Assembly (NCBI RefSeq): GCF_002101335.1
Contig: NZ_CP020773.1
Span: 1,116,001-1,180,000, forward strand
Reading direction: 5' to 3'
Length of the DNA: 64,000 nt
From: Staphylococcus lutrae
Lineage (GTDB): Bacteria; Bacillota; Bacilli; Staphylococcales; Staphylococcaceae
In this document: positions 54,149 through 63,393 of the stretch, piece after piece
How the letters are laid out: every line of letters starts with the position of its first letter
Numbering within the stretch: position 1 is the stretch's first letter
Translations under genes and position numbers: made by a program
Notes under the pieces: generated by a model
What the model was told of the DNA's origin: nothing
The model's input: only the letters and a program-made list of their open reading frames with translations
Databases searched by the model: none

Positions 54149-54775
54149 ATGTCTAAACTACTTTATATTACAGCACATCCACTAGATGAACGCGTATCCG
54201 CATCAATGGCAACAGGAAAAGCCTTCAAAGCTGCTTATGAAAAGGCACATCCTGAAGATGAAGTGGTACACATCGACTTATTCAAAGAAAATATCCCTCA
54301 TATCGATGGCGATGTTTTTTCAGGTTGGGGTAAATTACAAAATGGTGAAGCTTTGACAGAAACTGAAAGCCAAAAAGTCAACCGTCTAGGTGAAATTGTA
54401 GACGAATTTATCAATGCAGATAAATATGTTTTTGTAACACCAATGTGGAACTTATCTTTCCCACCAGTGATGAAAGCTTACATTGATGCTGTTGCGGTAG
54501 CTGGTAAAACGTTTAAATATACGCCTGAAGGGGCTGTCGGCTTATTGACTGACAAAAAAGCTTTGCATATCCAAGCACGTGGCGGTTTCTACTCTGAAGG
54601 TCCTGGTCTTGATTTAGAGAATGGCGATCGTTACTTAAAAACAATGATGGGATTCTTTGGTGTCCCTTCTTACGAAACACTCACGATTGAAGGGCATCAT
54701 GCTTCACCAGAACGTAGTGAAGAAATTAAAACAGCAGCACTTAAAGAAGCAGAAGCATTAGGTGCACGCTTCTAG
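54149..54775 (+). CDS. azoR: FMN-dependent NADH azoreductase
   Basis: A 208-residue flavodoxin-like quinone/azo reductase. The FMN phosphate loop is [20 protein letters not shown] (about 8-27), [19 protein letters not shown] contains the PMWN isoalloxazine contact (about 94-112), and [13 protein letters not shown] is the third contact. It reduces quinones and azo compounds by two-electron transfer with NADH. It is monocistronic with a terminator. Confidence 0.92.
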   Translation: MSKLLYITAHPLDERVSASMATGKAFKAAYEKAHPEDEVVHIDLFKENIPHIDGDVFSGWGKLQNGEALTETESQKVNRLGEIVDEFINADKYVFVTPMWNLSFPPVMKAYIDAVAVAGKTFKYTPEGAVGLLTDKKALHIQARGGFYSEGPGLDLENGDRYLKTMMGFFGVPSYETLTIEGHHASPERSEEIKTAALKEAEALGARF

Positions 54776-54798
54776 TATTATAATATACAGTAGATTGC

Positions 54799-54857
54799 AT
54801 AAGGCGTAGATTGTCCTTTTCTCATAATGAAATGGCTATGCTACGCCTTATTTTTTA
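54799..54857 (+). terminator. Terminator after azoR
   Basis: An 11-bp stem ATAAGGCGTAG/CTACGCCTTAT with a T-run. Confidence 0.85.
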
Positions 54858-55210
54858 TGCTTTTTTACCAAAAAGACTACACGATTCGAATGGATAAGGG
54901 CTTTTCATCTTCTCCGATCAACGTGTCTATCAAGAAGCAAGTGATTTGTCTTGCTATATTCTGATTCAAGCGAACTGATTTGTAATCAAAACCCATTCGC
55001 TCCTAATAAAATACGTCCATTAAACAACCCTTTTTTGGAATCTCTTCTTCATGAATGATGTACATACGCTTATTTTTGTCTTTTTTGTGAATTCAATCAC
55101 ACTTGTATTGTGTAAGTTATCACAATCAAATATAATCAGTTTATAGATATATAAATTATACTAACAGACCATTAAATTTGAGATGTATTCAATAAGGAGG
55201 CGTATGGTTT

Positions 55211-55723
55211 ATGGTAAGATGGTTGCAACAAAATACCATTGCAAGCATTATTTTATTAGTGTTACGTCTTTACTTAGGCTATGGTTGGCTAATGTCCGGT
55301 TTAGGTAAAGTGATGCACGGCGGATTTAACGCAGGGGGATTCTTACAAAATGCAGTACAACACCCCGTTATGACAACAGATGGAGGCGCACAATATCCTA
55401 TTTTCACTTCATTTTTAGAACATATTGTCATTCCTATGACCCCGTTAATTAACGTCCTAATTCCTACACTTGAAATTATCACAGGTGTAACATTAATCTT
55501 AGGGCTTTTCACACCCATTGGTGCACTGATTGGACTCGTGCTTAATTTTCTATTCTTATTCGCAGGCACCGTTTCAGTCAATCCGCTCTATGTTTTAATT
55601 GGATTTTTCATCTTTGTTGGTGGCTATAACAGTGGCTTCTTCGGTGTCGATCGCTTTATAAAAACACAATTAAGTCACAAATTTTTCAGCATTTTTAATT
55701 ACCACCCGCATGAGAAGAATTAA
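55211..55723 (+). CDS. DoxX-family membrane protein
   Basis: A 170-residue protein with four helices in DoxX layout: LVLRLYLGYGWLMSGLGKVM, LIPTLEIITGVTLILGLFTP, LIGLVLNFLFLFAG and YVLIGFFIFVGGYNSGFFG. The helix 1 GW..SG.GK pattern and the central E are family marks. AAGGAGG is 10 bp before the ATG. DoxX members take part in thiol/quinone redox at the membrane, but this one is uncharacterised. A strong terminator follows. Confidence 0.82.
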   Translation: MVRWLQQNTIASIILLVLRLYLGYGWLMSGLGKVMHGGFNAGGFLQNAVQHPVMTTDGGAQYPIFTSFLEHIVIPMTPLINVLIPTLEIITGVTLILGLFTPIGALIGLVLNFLFLFAGTVSVNPLYVLIGFFIFVGGYNSGFFGVDRFIKTQLSHKFFSIFNYHPHEKN

Positions 55724-55753
55724 AAATATTGAATATGACCATAAAATCAAGTA

Positions 55754-55790
55754 GAAACTGATGCAACATCACGCATCAGTTTCTTTTTTC
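55754..55790 (+). terminator. Terminator after the DoxX gene
   Basis: An 11-bp stem GAAACTGATGC/GCATCAGTTTC with six T. Confidence 0.85.
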
Positions 55791-55861
55791 ATTTATATAT
55801 GGATGACAACGTACGTCAACGCTCTATCCACTTTATTCCCTTCATACATTGCAACGCCCCC

Positions 55862-56557
55862 TTATGGCATACCGCTTATACGTATGACTTGTTTCGGTTG
55901 TTGTTGTAAAAACGCTAAATAATCATTCATGGCAATATCTGAATCGACAAAAATCACACGTCCACCATCACGTGTACCGGAGGGCTTCATCTTTTGAATA
56001 CGATGATAACCCTGCGCCGATGCAAAATACCCTGTCGTATAATACAAGTCATCAGACACACACAACTCTCCTTTCACGTGTTCAAATGCATTGACACACG
56101 TGGCAATCGTCAATGCATCTTGTATACGTGAATGCGTCAAAGGCTTATCCGAGCGATCTTCAAAACAAAAATGTGTTACGCGAATGCCCTTGGTTCCACT
56201 ACAATCTAATCGCTCCCCACTTTGCGCTGATAAAATTACTGCCCCCGTATATCGCGTATCGTCAAAAATATACGATAAGCCTTTGTTTAATGCCTCCTCC
56301 GAAATCCCCTGTTCAAGGCATAATGTCGTTAGTGATGGCGACGTCTCTTCAATAATCGGTAATGCCTCGAGAGGATAAAGAGACGTTGTAATTTTTTCAA
56401 CTTTTAAGTTTAAAAAATCCACTGCGCCATTATCATGTTGAAACCCTTTATCGAAAAATTCTCGGAGAACTTTTGGAATTTCATGTTCATGACAGATGGT
56501 TTCTGCGCCACTGATATGGACATTTTCTTGATTTGCTCGCATTTTAACACTATACAT
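55862..56557 (-). CDS. bioW: Pimeloyl-CoA synthetase (6-carboxyhexanoate-CoA ligase)
   Basis: A 231-residue enzyme that activates pimelate to pimeloyl-CoA, the Firmicutes entry to biotin. Family blocks include YSVKMRAN and HISGAE at the N-terminus, SGERLDCSGTKGIRVTH near the middle, and SGTRDGGRVIFVD near the C-terminus. ATG 56557 has AAGGAG 8 bp upstream and overlaps the bioF stop by 8 bp; the much longer frame has no support. It is the last gene of the biotin operon. Confidence 0.93.
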   Translation of the reverse strand: MYSVKMRANQENVHISGAETICHEHEIPKVLREFFDKGFQHDNGAVDFLNLKVEKITTSLYPLEALPIIEETSPSLTTLCLEQGISEEALNKGLSYIFDDTRYTGAVILSAQSGERLDCSGTKGIRVTHFCFEDRSDKPLTHSRIQDALTIATCVNAFEHVKGELCVSDDLYYTTGYFASAQGYHRIQKMKPSGTRDGGRVIFVDSDIAMNDYLAFLQQQPKQVIRISGMP

Positions 56558-57680
56558 TATCCAGGCTCCTTTCCATTGCACGTTGCAACACCACAAAAAA
56601 CTGTTTAAGATCTTGAACTTCATGAAACCACGACAATGACACGCGCAAAGCGGGCTTAGGTACAGTGGGATAACGAAAATAACTGACATAGTATCCTTCT
56701 GACTCTAATGACTGATACACTTTTTCAGCTTTGTCATAACTGTCAAAAGTAATGGCTTTAATCGGCGTTAAATCCTGAATCTGATAGGGATTGCCAAAAT
56801 ACTGTTGATACAGTTGATTAAAAGTCAGACTCAATTGGCGCAGGGCATTACTTCGCTCGGCATGTGTGAATACTCGCTTTAATTTTTCGTCCATGCGCAC
56901 TAAATCGATGATCGGTAATGCATTAGAATAAATCAGCACACGTGCCGTATTGACGAGGACTTGTTTAAAAAGATGTGAACATAAAATCGCCCCGCCATGT
57001 GCACCCACCCCTTTAGATAAACTTGTCGTCAAAATATCAATATGTGCGTATGCCGTATGCAAGTTCAATCCAAACGCATGAGAATCATCTACAAGGAGCC
57101 ATACATTCGGAATTTTTGCTTTCAATGCAATAAGGGCCTCTAACTGTGCCATATCTCCATGTGTTGAAAAAACACTGTCTGTCACAATCACCTTTGTCAT
57201 CGATTCCGGATATTGACGTAATCGCTTTTCCAACGTTTGGATATCTTGATGCGGGTAGATGACCTTGTTCAATCGACTCAAACGAATCCCATCAATTAAG
57301 CTCGCATGATTCGCTGCATCCGACATGAGGATGACCTCCTCACCTTGAAATGCTTGCATGACCGCTAAATTCGCGTCGTAGCCACTATTCATTACCAGCG
57401 CATCTTCAAATTGAAAATGCTCGGCTAACGTCTGCTCTATTTGACGATAATGCGTAACATTCCCACTCACGAGACGGGAACTTGACGGATCTGAAGCATC
57501 ACGCATGGATTCAATCGATAAAGGGATTTGACCCATGCCTAAGTAATCATTAGAGGTGAAGTTCAGCAATTGACGTCCTTCTATTTCAATCCATTTTCCA
57601 TTAACTGCTGTCACTTCTCTCAATTGACGTCGTATTCCTTGCGCTTCGATGTCCTGTAGCTTGCGTTGTAAATCCATCAT
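56550..57680 (-). CDS. bioF: 8-amino-7-oxononanoate synthase
   Basis: A 376-residue alpha-oxoamine synthase that joins pimeloyl-CoA and L-alanine. NFTSNDYLGM (about 40-49), the PLP-stacking and DDSHAFG block (about 200) and the Schiff-base lysine in TTSLSKGVGAHGG near 228 are visible. It starts 15 bp after bioA and overlaps bioW. Members are about 380-390 residues, so it is full-length. Confidence 0.94.
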   Translation of the reverse strand: MMDLQRKLQDIEAQGIRRQLREVTAVNGKWIEIEGRQLLNFTSNDYLGMGQIPLSIESMRDASDPSSSRLVSGNVTHYRQIEQTLAEHFQFEDALVMNSGYDANLAVMQAFQGEEVILMSDAANHASLIDGIRLSRLNKVIYPHQDIQTLEKRLRQYPESMTKVIVTDSVFSTHGDMAQLEALIALKAKIPNVWLLVDDSHAFGLNLHTAYAHIDILTTSLSKGVGAHGGAILCSHLFKQVLVNTARVLIYSNALPIIDLVRMDEKLKRVFTHAERSNALRQLSLTFNQLYQQYFGNPYQIQDLTPIKAITFDSYDKAEKVYQSLESEGYYVSYFRYPTVPKPALRVSLSWFHEVQDLKQFFVVLQRAMERSLDNV

Positions 57681-57695
57681 TCCTTGCCCCTTTCA

Positions 57696-59051
57696 CTATT
57701 GCGATATGAGCACATCATGCAGTGCCTTTTTAAAAATACGAACCATCCGTTTTATTTCGCGATGCGACATCGTTAAAACAGGTACAAAAGTGATGACATT
57801 TTCTAAATTGCGAATCATCAAACCGTTTTCTTTACATTTAGCAATGATTGATTCCACTTTTTCTATGACCAATGGTGTTTTCCGCTCCCGGTTTGCGACT
57901 AATTCAACGCCAAACATCAGCCCTCTGCCTCGAATATCCCCAACGTTTGGATGTGTCTCCAGTGTCGATAATTGACGTTGTAATGTTTGAGACGTTTTTT
58001 GAATATGTTGAATTAAACGACGTCGCTGAAAAAGACGGATATTTTCTAAAGCCACCGTACAAACGATAGGATTCCCCGTATAGGTATGCCCATGAAAAAA
58101 TGTCTTTTGCGCATGACTGTCACTTAAGAATGCGTCATATACCTTTTGAGAGGTCAACGTAGCGGCAAGCGGCAAATAGCCTCCTGTGATGGCCTTACCT
58201 AAACACATGATATCCGGTTCCACCGCTTCATGTTCACATGCAAACATGGCCCCCGTTCGACCAAAACCAACGGCCACTTCATCGACAATGAGCAAAATAT
58301 GATACTTTCGACAGAGTCGTTCAATCGCTTTAAGAAACCCTTCAGGATGAACAAACAACCCCGTCGCCCCTTGAATCAGCGGTTCAATGACGAATCCTAC
58401 AATCTCATCCGCATGTGTTTTTAACACGGATTCAATTTGTGTTAAAATGGCTGTCATCATTGTCTCTTCCGTCTCATAATCACTGTGATAAAACGAAGGA
58501 CATTCGACTTGAATCGTCTCGAAAATCAAGTCTTTAAAAATCCGATGAAATGTATCGATACCGCCTACACTGACCGAACCAATCGTATCCCCGTGGTATG
58601 CCTGATGCAACGTCATAAATTTATTTTTACGTGCATACTTTTCTGGATCGATATTCTTCCAATATTGATATGCCATCTTAATCGCAATCTCCACTGCCGC
58701 GCTCCCTGTATCCGAATAGAAGACTTTTTTGAGGCGTGTTGGCGTCAACCCCACCAGTTCCTCTGCTAATAAAATAGAGGGGATATTTGATGCGCCTAAC
58801 AATGTTGAATGTGCAATCGATTTAAGTTGGCGTTGTATGGCACGGTTCAGCTGTTGATTTTGATGACCGTGTACATTCACCCATAACGATGCATACCCAT
58901 CTAAATACTTTCTTCCTTTCGTATCATATAAGTAGCTTCCTTTTCCTTTTTCGATGATGATTGGATCTTGTTGATGATACATTCCCATTTGTGTAAAAGG
59001 ATGCCAAACATAATCACGATCTTTTTGAACTAATATGTCATGTTTCATCAT
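57696..59051 (-). CDS. bioA: Adenosylmethionine-8-amino-7-oxononanoate aminotransferase
   Basis: A class III aminotransferase of about 451 residues making 7,8-diaminopelargonate. It has YVWHPFTQM (SAM/KAPA site, near residue 15), GSAAVEIAIKMAYQYW, HQAYHGDT, IVDEVAVGFGRTG and the PLP lysine in CLGKAITGGYLPLAAT (near 280). ATG 59051 overlaps the bioD TGA (ATGA); a second ATG one codon later has better spacing to AAGGAG. Followed directly by bioF, with no bioB between. Confidence 0.94.
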   Translation of the reverse strand: MMKHDILVQKDRDYVWHPFTQMGMYHQQDPIIIEKGKGSYLYDTKGRKYLDGYASLWVNVHGHQNQQLNRAIQRQLKSIAHSTLLGASNIPSILLAEELVGLTPTRLKKVFYSDTGSAAVEIAIKMAYQYWKNIDPEKYARKNKFMTLHQAYHGDTIGSVSVGGIDTFHRIFKDLIFETIQVECPSFYHSDYETEETMMTAILTQIESVLKTHADEIVGFVIEPLIQGATGLFVHPEGFLKAIERLCRKYHILLIVDEVAVGFGRTGAMFACEHEAVEPDIMCLGKAITGGYLPLAATLTSQKVYDAFLSDSHAQKTFFHGHTYTGNPIVCTVALENIRLFQRRRLIQHIQKTSQTLQRQLSTLETHPNVGDIRGRGLMFGVELVANRERKTPLVIEKVESIIAKCKENGLMIRNLENVITFVPVLTMSHREIKRMVRIFKKALHDVLISQ

Positions 59052-59713
59052 TTCCACTCCTTCATTTGTTTCAATAATGTTGTTGAAAAGTCCGCAGACG
59101 TTCCTGCTTCTGGAAAAATTTCAACACGCCGTCCTGTATACTTTTCAATCGTTCGATGATTATCCCTTTCAATCGCTGTATGTGTATAACGGTTCATCAA
59201 AAATATCGTTTGAGGGAGTTGCATGGTGCTCACATAATGATGATGGACGAGCGCATCACTGATTGCCCCTAACTTTGAAGGTAAAACCGTAATGACACCA
59301 TCCGCAGTATCACGAATTAAATCGGCTGTCATGTAAAAGTCTTGCTCACCTTCATAAATAGGCACGGCAACACCACCAGCCCCTTCAATTAATAGCACGT
59401 CACATCGTTCATGCCACGCATCAACCCATGCCATCATGGCTGCACGGTCAAACTGCTGCTGTGGTTCTAACTGAAATGCCAAATGGGGAGATACGGGGGG
59501 CGCAAATGTATAGAATCCTGTATCTTCATACGGTAAATCGCACATTTGTTGATAACACGACAAATCCGGATACGTCCCATCTGCACGTACTTCCGTTTGA
59601 AAAGGCTTAATAATATGTACTTTCAAACCTTGCTGCGTAAGGTAATGATACAAACGTGTCGTCACATATGTTTTACCGATATCCGTATTCGTACTTGTAA
59701 TAAAACATTTCAT
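59048..59713 (-). CDS. bioD: Dethiobiotin synthetase
   Basis: A 221-residue P-loop enzyme that closes the ureido ring of dethiobiotin with CO2 and ATP. The modified Walker A is STNTDIGKTYVT (about 6-17), with KPFQTE (about 36-41) and LIEGAGGVAVPIYE (about 112-125). ATG 59713 is chosen because GAGG lies 8 bp upstream. First gene of bioD-bioA-bioF-bioW. A BirA-type operator lies about 60-95 bp upstream. Confidence 0.93.
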   Translation of the reverse strand: MKCFITSTNTDIGKTYVTTRLYHYLTQQGLKVHIIKPFQTEVRADGTYPDLSCYQQMCDLPYEDTGFYTFAPPVSPHLAFQLEPQQQFDRAAMMAWVDAWHERCDVLLIEGAGGVAVPIYEGEQDFYMTADLIRDTADGVITVLPSKLGAISDALVHHHYVSTMQLPQTIFLMNRYTHTAIERDNHRTIEKYTGRRVEIFPEAGTSADFSTTLLKQMKEWK

Positions 59714-59773
59714 TCTCTTCACCTCAGTAAATGAATAACGGGGACTGTCCTTATCTTAACGGTTTTCCACACC

Positions 59774-59807
59774 TATTGTAAACTTATTTTATAATTAGTT
59801 TACAATA
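59774..59807 (-). promoter_or_regulatory. BirA-type biotin operator
   Basis: Perfect 11-bp arms TATTGTAAACT and AGTTTACAATA separated by 12 bp. This fits the Firmicutes BirA box (TTGTAAAC...GTTTACAA) and lies at the right place to shut off the bio operon. Confidence 0.85.
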
Positions 59808-60331
59808 ATGCCGTCATGATAGATAAATTCACATCACTTCGTTATTACAACGCTCACAGATTAAAAGTATTTTATCAAATCATTTATAGGGAATTTAGTA
59901 TATGTATTGAATTAAAAGCAAACTTGCTTTTATCATTAAATGAATCTATAAGGCAGAGGGGTAAGGGCAGATTTACCTTTAAAACAAGCGCTTTCATTCC
60001 TTAATACGCAACTTATTTCAAAAAAATTAGAAATTATTTTTATTATGATACAAAAACAAAATTTCTAGTAGATATAATATTTAATTGTAACCTATACGTC
60101 AACCATGCGTTTTAACACCCTTAAACCCGACTACTATATTGTTTCAAATTGTGAAAATATAAATTAATCATTTATAGACAATAATAAAATGTGTCGAAAT
60201 TGTTACATATCAAAATACCCACCGAAAAAATTCGATTGCAAAACAGTATAAAAACGCTTACAATTCAATCAACACGGTCATCTACTCATTAGATGTCTTT
60301 AGCAGAAATTGGATTTTGGGGGGCAAAAAAG
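59808..60331. other. Long intergenic region between bioD operator and lctP, with candidate cre
   Basis: About 520 bp. TAAAAACGCTTACA at 60249-60262 matches the CcpA cre consensus TGWNANCGNTNWCA at all but one position, 70 bp upstream of lctP. A Rex-like half site TTGTGA lies at 60149-60154. A 62-codon frame at 59816-60004 has no ribosome site and is not credited. Confidence 0.5.
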
Positions 60332-61936
60332 ATGAATACTTTATTGATGCTCGTAGCACTAAGCGCTGTGATCGCACCTTTTATTTGTCTAGTGTTGTTG
60401 CGAATGTCTGCACTTGTGGGGATGACAATCAGTGCGATCGTAGTCATATTATTAGGTTTTTTTGTTTGGGGAATCGACGCTGGCGTCATTGGTGCATCTA
60501 TACTTCAAGGGGCACATAAAACGTTAACGATTATTTTAATTTTATTCGGGGCACTGACATTACTCAACACGTTACGTGAGACGAATGCTGTTGCTCGAAT
60601 TAACGCCAGTTTCCAAAGCGTATCGAGTGATATGCGCATTCAAGTCATTATTGTTGCTTTTTTATTTGGTTCATTAATTGAAGGGGCATCCGGCTTCGGT
60701 ACACCTGCAATGGTGACAGCGCCACTGATGGTTGCCTTAGGTTTCAGGCCACTCGTTAGTGTAACAACTGCACTCTTAGCCGACAGTATCTCGGTATCAT
60801 TTGGTGCAGTGGGCACACCTGTTATCGTTGGATTGAGTACTTTAAAAAATGCAGATGAGACGTTGTTCTCTCAAACTGCCATTCATGTTACCATCATTGA
60901 CTTATTGAGCGGGATTTTCATTCCACTGATTATCGTAGCAACGATGATTATATTCTTTGGGAAATCGAACAAAGGCAAGGCACTTTTAGAAATTTTGCCA
61001 TGGACTTTGCTCGTCGGCGTCGTTTATGCCTTGAGCGCTTTGTTCTATGCTGTACTGACTGGACCTGAATTTGTTTCAATACTTAGTTCATTAACGACAC
61101 TCGTTGTCGCAGTCGTTACGGCTAAAAAAGGATGGCTTATTCCTAAAAATACATGGACTGACGTATTAGCTGATGATGCACAATTATCCGACTTATCTCA
61201 ACCACATGAAATGAGTCTTTTATCCGCATGGTCACCTTACTTAATTGTTGTCGTTTTATTACTGCTCACACGTGTTATTGCACCGATAAAAACTTTCACA
61301 ACAACGACTTTTGACCTATCATGGAATCACATCCTAGGCTATCAAACGATTTCGTCAAGTTGGCAGTTACTTTATTCTCCTGGGACGATTCTATTCATTG
61401 CGGCTATTTTCGCGATTATCATTCAACGCAAATCATTTCGTCACTTATTTAAAGCCTGTCAAGACTCTGCGAAAACGATTAGTATCACAGGATTCACGCT
61501 CATTGCAACATTAGCGATGGTCCATGTCTTTAGTAATTCCGGACTTAATGGTAAAACATTGCTCAGCATGCCAGAATTTATCGCCAATGGTATGGCACAT
61601 ACATTTGGTGATATGTGGTTATTCGTTGCGCCCTTCTTAGGTGCCCTGGGCTCATTCATTACGGGTAGTGCGACTGTTTCAACTTTAACCTTTGCACCGG
61701 TACAAGCGAATATTGCAACGGCCATTGGAGCCAATCTACACACTGTACTCGCTGCACAAGTCATTGGTGGCGCTGCTGGGAATATGATTTGTGTGCATAA
61801 TGTTGTTGCGGTGTGTGCAGTCGTTAACATGTCAGGTAAAGAAGGAAGCGTGATACGTAAAACGTTAGGCCCAGCATTGCTCTATTGTGCCCTTGCTGGT
61901 ATCAGCGCATTTATTTTTACAACATTTTTCTTTTAA
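60332..61936 (+). CDS. lctP: L-lactate permease
   Basis: A 534-residue LctP/LldP transporter with 12 or more helices. Family blocks are FGSLIEGASGFGTPAMVTAPLM (about 107-128), GAVGTPVIVGLS, and near the C-terminus PFLGALGSFITGSATVSTLTF, then GGAAGNMICVHNVVAVCAV. It moves lactate with protons and may also take glycolate. ATG 60332 is behind GGGGGG with 8-bp spacing; an ATG at 60293 has no such site. Probable catabolite and redox control from upstream elements. Confidence 0.92.
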   Translation: MNTLLMLVALSAVIAPFICLVLLRMSALVGMTISAIVVILLGFFVWGIDAGVIGASILQGAHKTLTIILILFGALTLLNTLRETNAVARINASFQSVSSDMRIQVIIVAFLFGSLIEGASGFGTPAMVTAPLMVALGFRPLVSVTTALLADSISVSFGAVGTPVIVGLSTLKNADETLFSQTAIHVTIIDLLSGIFIPLIIVATMIIFFGKSNKGKALLEILPWTLLVGVVYALSALFYAVLTGPEFVSILSSLTTLVVAVVTAKKGWLIPKNTWTDVLADDAQLSDLSQPHEMSLLSAWSPYLIVVVLLLLTRVIAPIKTFTTTTFDLSWNHILGYQTISSSWQLLYSPGTILFIAAIFAIIIQRKSFRHLFKACQDSAKTISITGFTLIATLAMVHVFSNSGLNGKTLLSMPEFIANGMAHTFGDMWLFVAPFLGALGSFITGSATVSTLTFAPVQANIATAIGANLHTVLAAQVIGGAAGNMICVHNVVAVCAVVNMSGKEGSVIRKTLGPALLYCALAGISAFIFTTFFF

Positions 61937-62015
61937 CTTGTTTAACGTGCAGATTTAAAAAGAGACCTCGGATTGACATACTACAACGATGGATCAACCC
62001 GATGGAAGTGAATCT

Positions 62016-62069
62016 AGAGTGGACAACAAAACCTTAATGACTCATCAGGTTTCGTTAGCCACTCTTTTT
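62016..62069 (+). terminator. Terminator after lctP
   Basis: Stem AGAGTGG/CCACTCT extended by AACCT/AGGTT, and a T-run. Confidence 0.8.
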
Positions 62070-62158
62070 ATCGTTATTCCTCTTGATTCATATGTTAAGA
62101 TAACCACGGTTTAAGTTGCTAATCTAATTAACCTATTTGTTCCACTGTCATGACGTGT

Positions 62159-63127
62159 TTATTGTGAAATGTTCATCGTCACTGTACGCCAACTCCGATA
62201 GAGATACGCACTATAACGATATAAAACATAAATGACCATCACAAACGCGAGCGACAATTCAAAAACGACCAATCCTCCAAATAACGGATGATGAATGACG
62301 CCAAGTTGCCAAACACTGTTTGAAACGGTCGCGCTGATGACCAATGGAAAAGTAAATGCGGCATAACTCGGATAAAATGGCAACTTCAACAACTGTGGTA
62401 AATGGGCAATCGCAATAAAGTAAGAAAGTTGTGAGATTGTGTAAAGTATTATGACAAAGCCATAATGATGCTGTTCAACAACAACAAAATAGCCTGCCAA
62501 GCAAAGCGAACCTGGCGTCGATAAAATAATAATCAGCGGTTTAAAACCTTCAACTAAATCACGATAAATCACAATTTTAGCCACGATAAACGGTAGTAAA
62601 ATTAAATATCCAATAAATGAAATCCACAACATCCATTGCCCTAAAATAATGGCATTAAAATGTGGCGCTGTCACAGTAATCATACCAAATCCTACAAACG
62701 GGATGAACCAACTGGGAAAAAGTGTCTCCATCGACAAAGAAGTTTTAAAAACCATTTTTATAATAAATTTAATGGATAGCACGGTATGTAGCACAATTGC
62801 AGCCCCCCATAACACAAGGGATAACTGTTCAAAAGCAGGTAGCGCGTGCAATAAAACACAAAAAAGCATCATTGACATACTAAATGTCGGAAATACCGAT
62901 AATATCACAGGTTGATGCAGCTGTTGCAGACAATCCTGTGGTACCAAGAAAACTTTCAAATGTAACAACAACGCAATCAAACTGGCCAAACATACAAAGA
63001 CAAAAGCGATGTCGTCCCATTGTAATGATGATAAAAATATACCACAAGATAATAAAGCAAGCATTAAACCGCTCATTGGCAACGGAATCACTTCTAAATA
63101 TTGTATCCATCTTTTTTTATCCATCAT
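62159..63127 (-). CDS. TDT-family (TehA/SLAC1-like) transporter
   Basis: A 322-residue membrane protein with ten hydrophobic segments in the TDT (tellurite-resistance/dicarboxylate) pattern. It opens near the first helix with EVIPLPMSGLMLALLSCG, the usual TDT start. A mid-protein TLFPSWFIPFVGFGMITV block and PSYAAFTFPLVISATV are family-like. Substrates range from C4-dicarboxylates to chloride or formate; it cannot be fixed here. GGAG is 5 bp before the first of two tandem ATGs. It is divergent from an alcohol dehydrogenase, with a Rex-type site between. Confidence 0.82.
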   Translation of the reverse strand: MMDKKRWIQYLEVIPLPMSGLMLALLSCGIFLSSLQWDDIAFVFVCLASLIALLLHLKVFLVPQDCLQQLHQPVILSVFPTFSMSMMLFCVLLHALPAFEQLSLVLWGAAIVLHTVLSIKFIIKMVFKTSLSMETLFPSWFIPFVGFGMITVTAPHFNAIILGQWMLWISFIGYLILLPFIVAKIVIYRDLVEGFKPLIIILSTPGSLCLAGYFVVVEQHHYGFVIILYTISQLSYFIAIAHLPQLLKLPFYPSYAAFTFPLVISATVSNSVWQLGVIHHPLFGGLVVFELSLAFVMVIYVLYRYSAYLYRSWRTVTMNISQ

Positions 63128-63201
63128 ATTCGCTCCTTCATGTTGAAATCAACGCCCTTATTCTCCCTCATTATAGCAATAAAACTCTCGAGAATTTTAT
63201 C

Positions 63202-63219
63202 TTGTGATACATTTCACAA
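63202..63219. promoter_or_regulatory. Rex-type operator
   Basis: TTGTGATACATTTCACAA has perfect TTGTGA/TCACAA arms with 6-bp spacing, as in the Gram-positive Rex site. It lies 74 bp from the TDT start and 174 bp from the dehydrogenase start. Confidence 0.75.
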
Positions 63220-63393
63220 TATCGAAACATTTATATCCTTATAATATAAGAAGCCTTGAAAAACATATACTTATTGATAAATAACATCATTATAAATACG
63301 TTAATTTTTAAATTATATTTCCGTACGATTGTTGACATTTTTTATAAAATAGTGAGAAAATAATGTCAAATCATAATTAGAGGTGAAACAATA

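Noticed and set aside
55862..56689. Longer bioW reading frame with an extra N-terminus
   Set aside because: The added residues lie within bioF coding sequence, are not bioW-like, and the AAGGAG site serves ATG 56557.
59816..60004. 62-codon plus-strand frame after the BirA operator
   Set aside because: No ribosome site, no recognisable domain, and it lies in a regulatory gap.
60149..60166. Full Rex operator upstream of lctP
   Set aside because: Only the left half TTGTGA is present; the right half lacks TCACAA.
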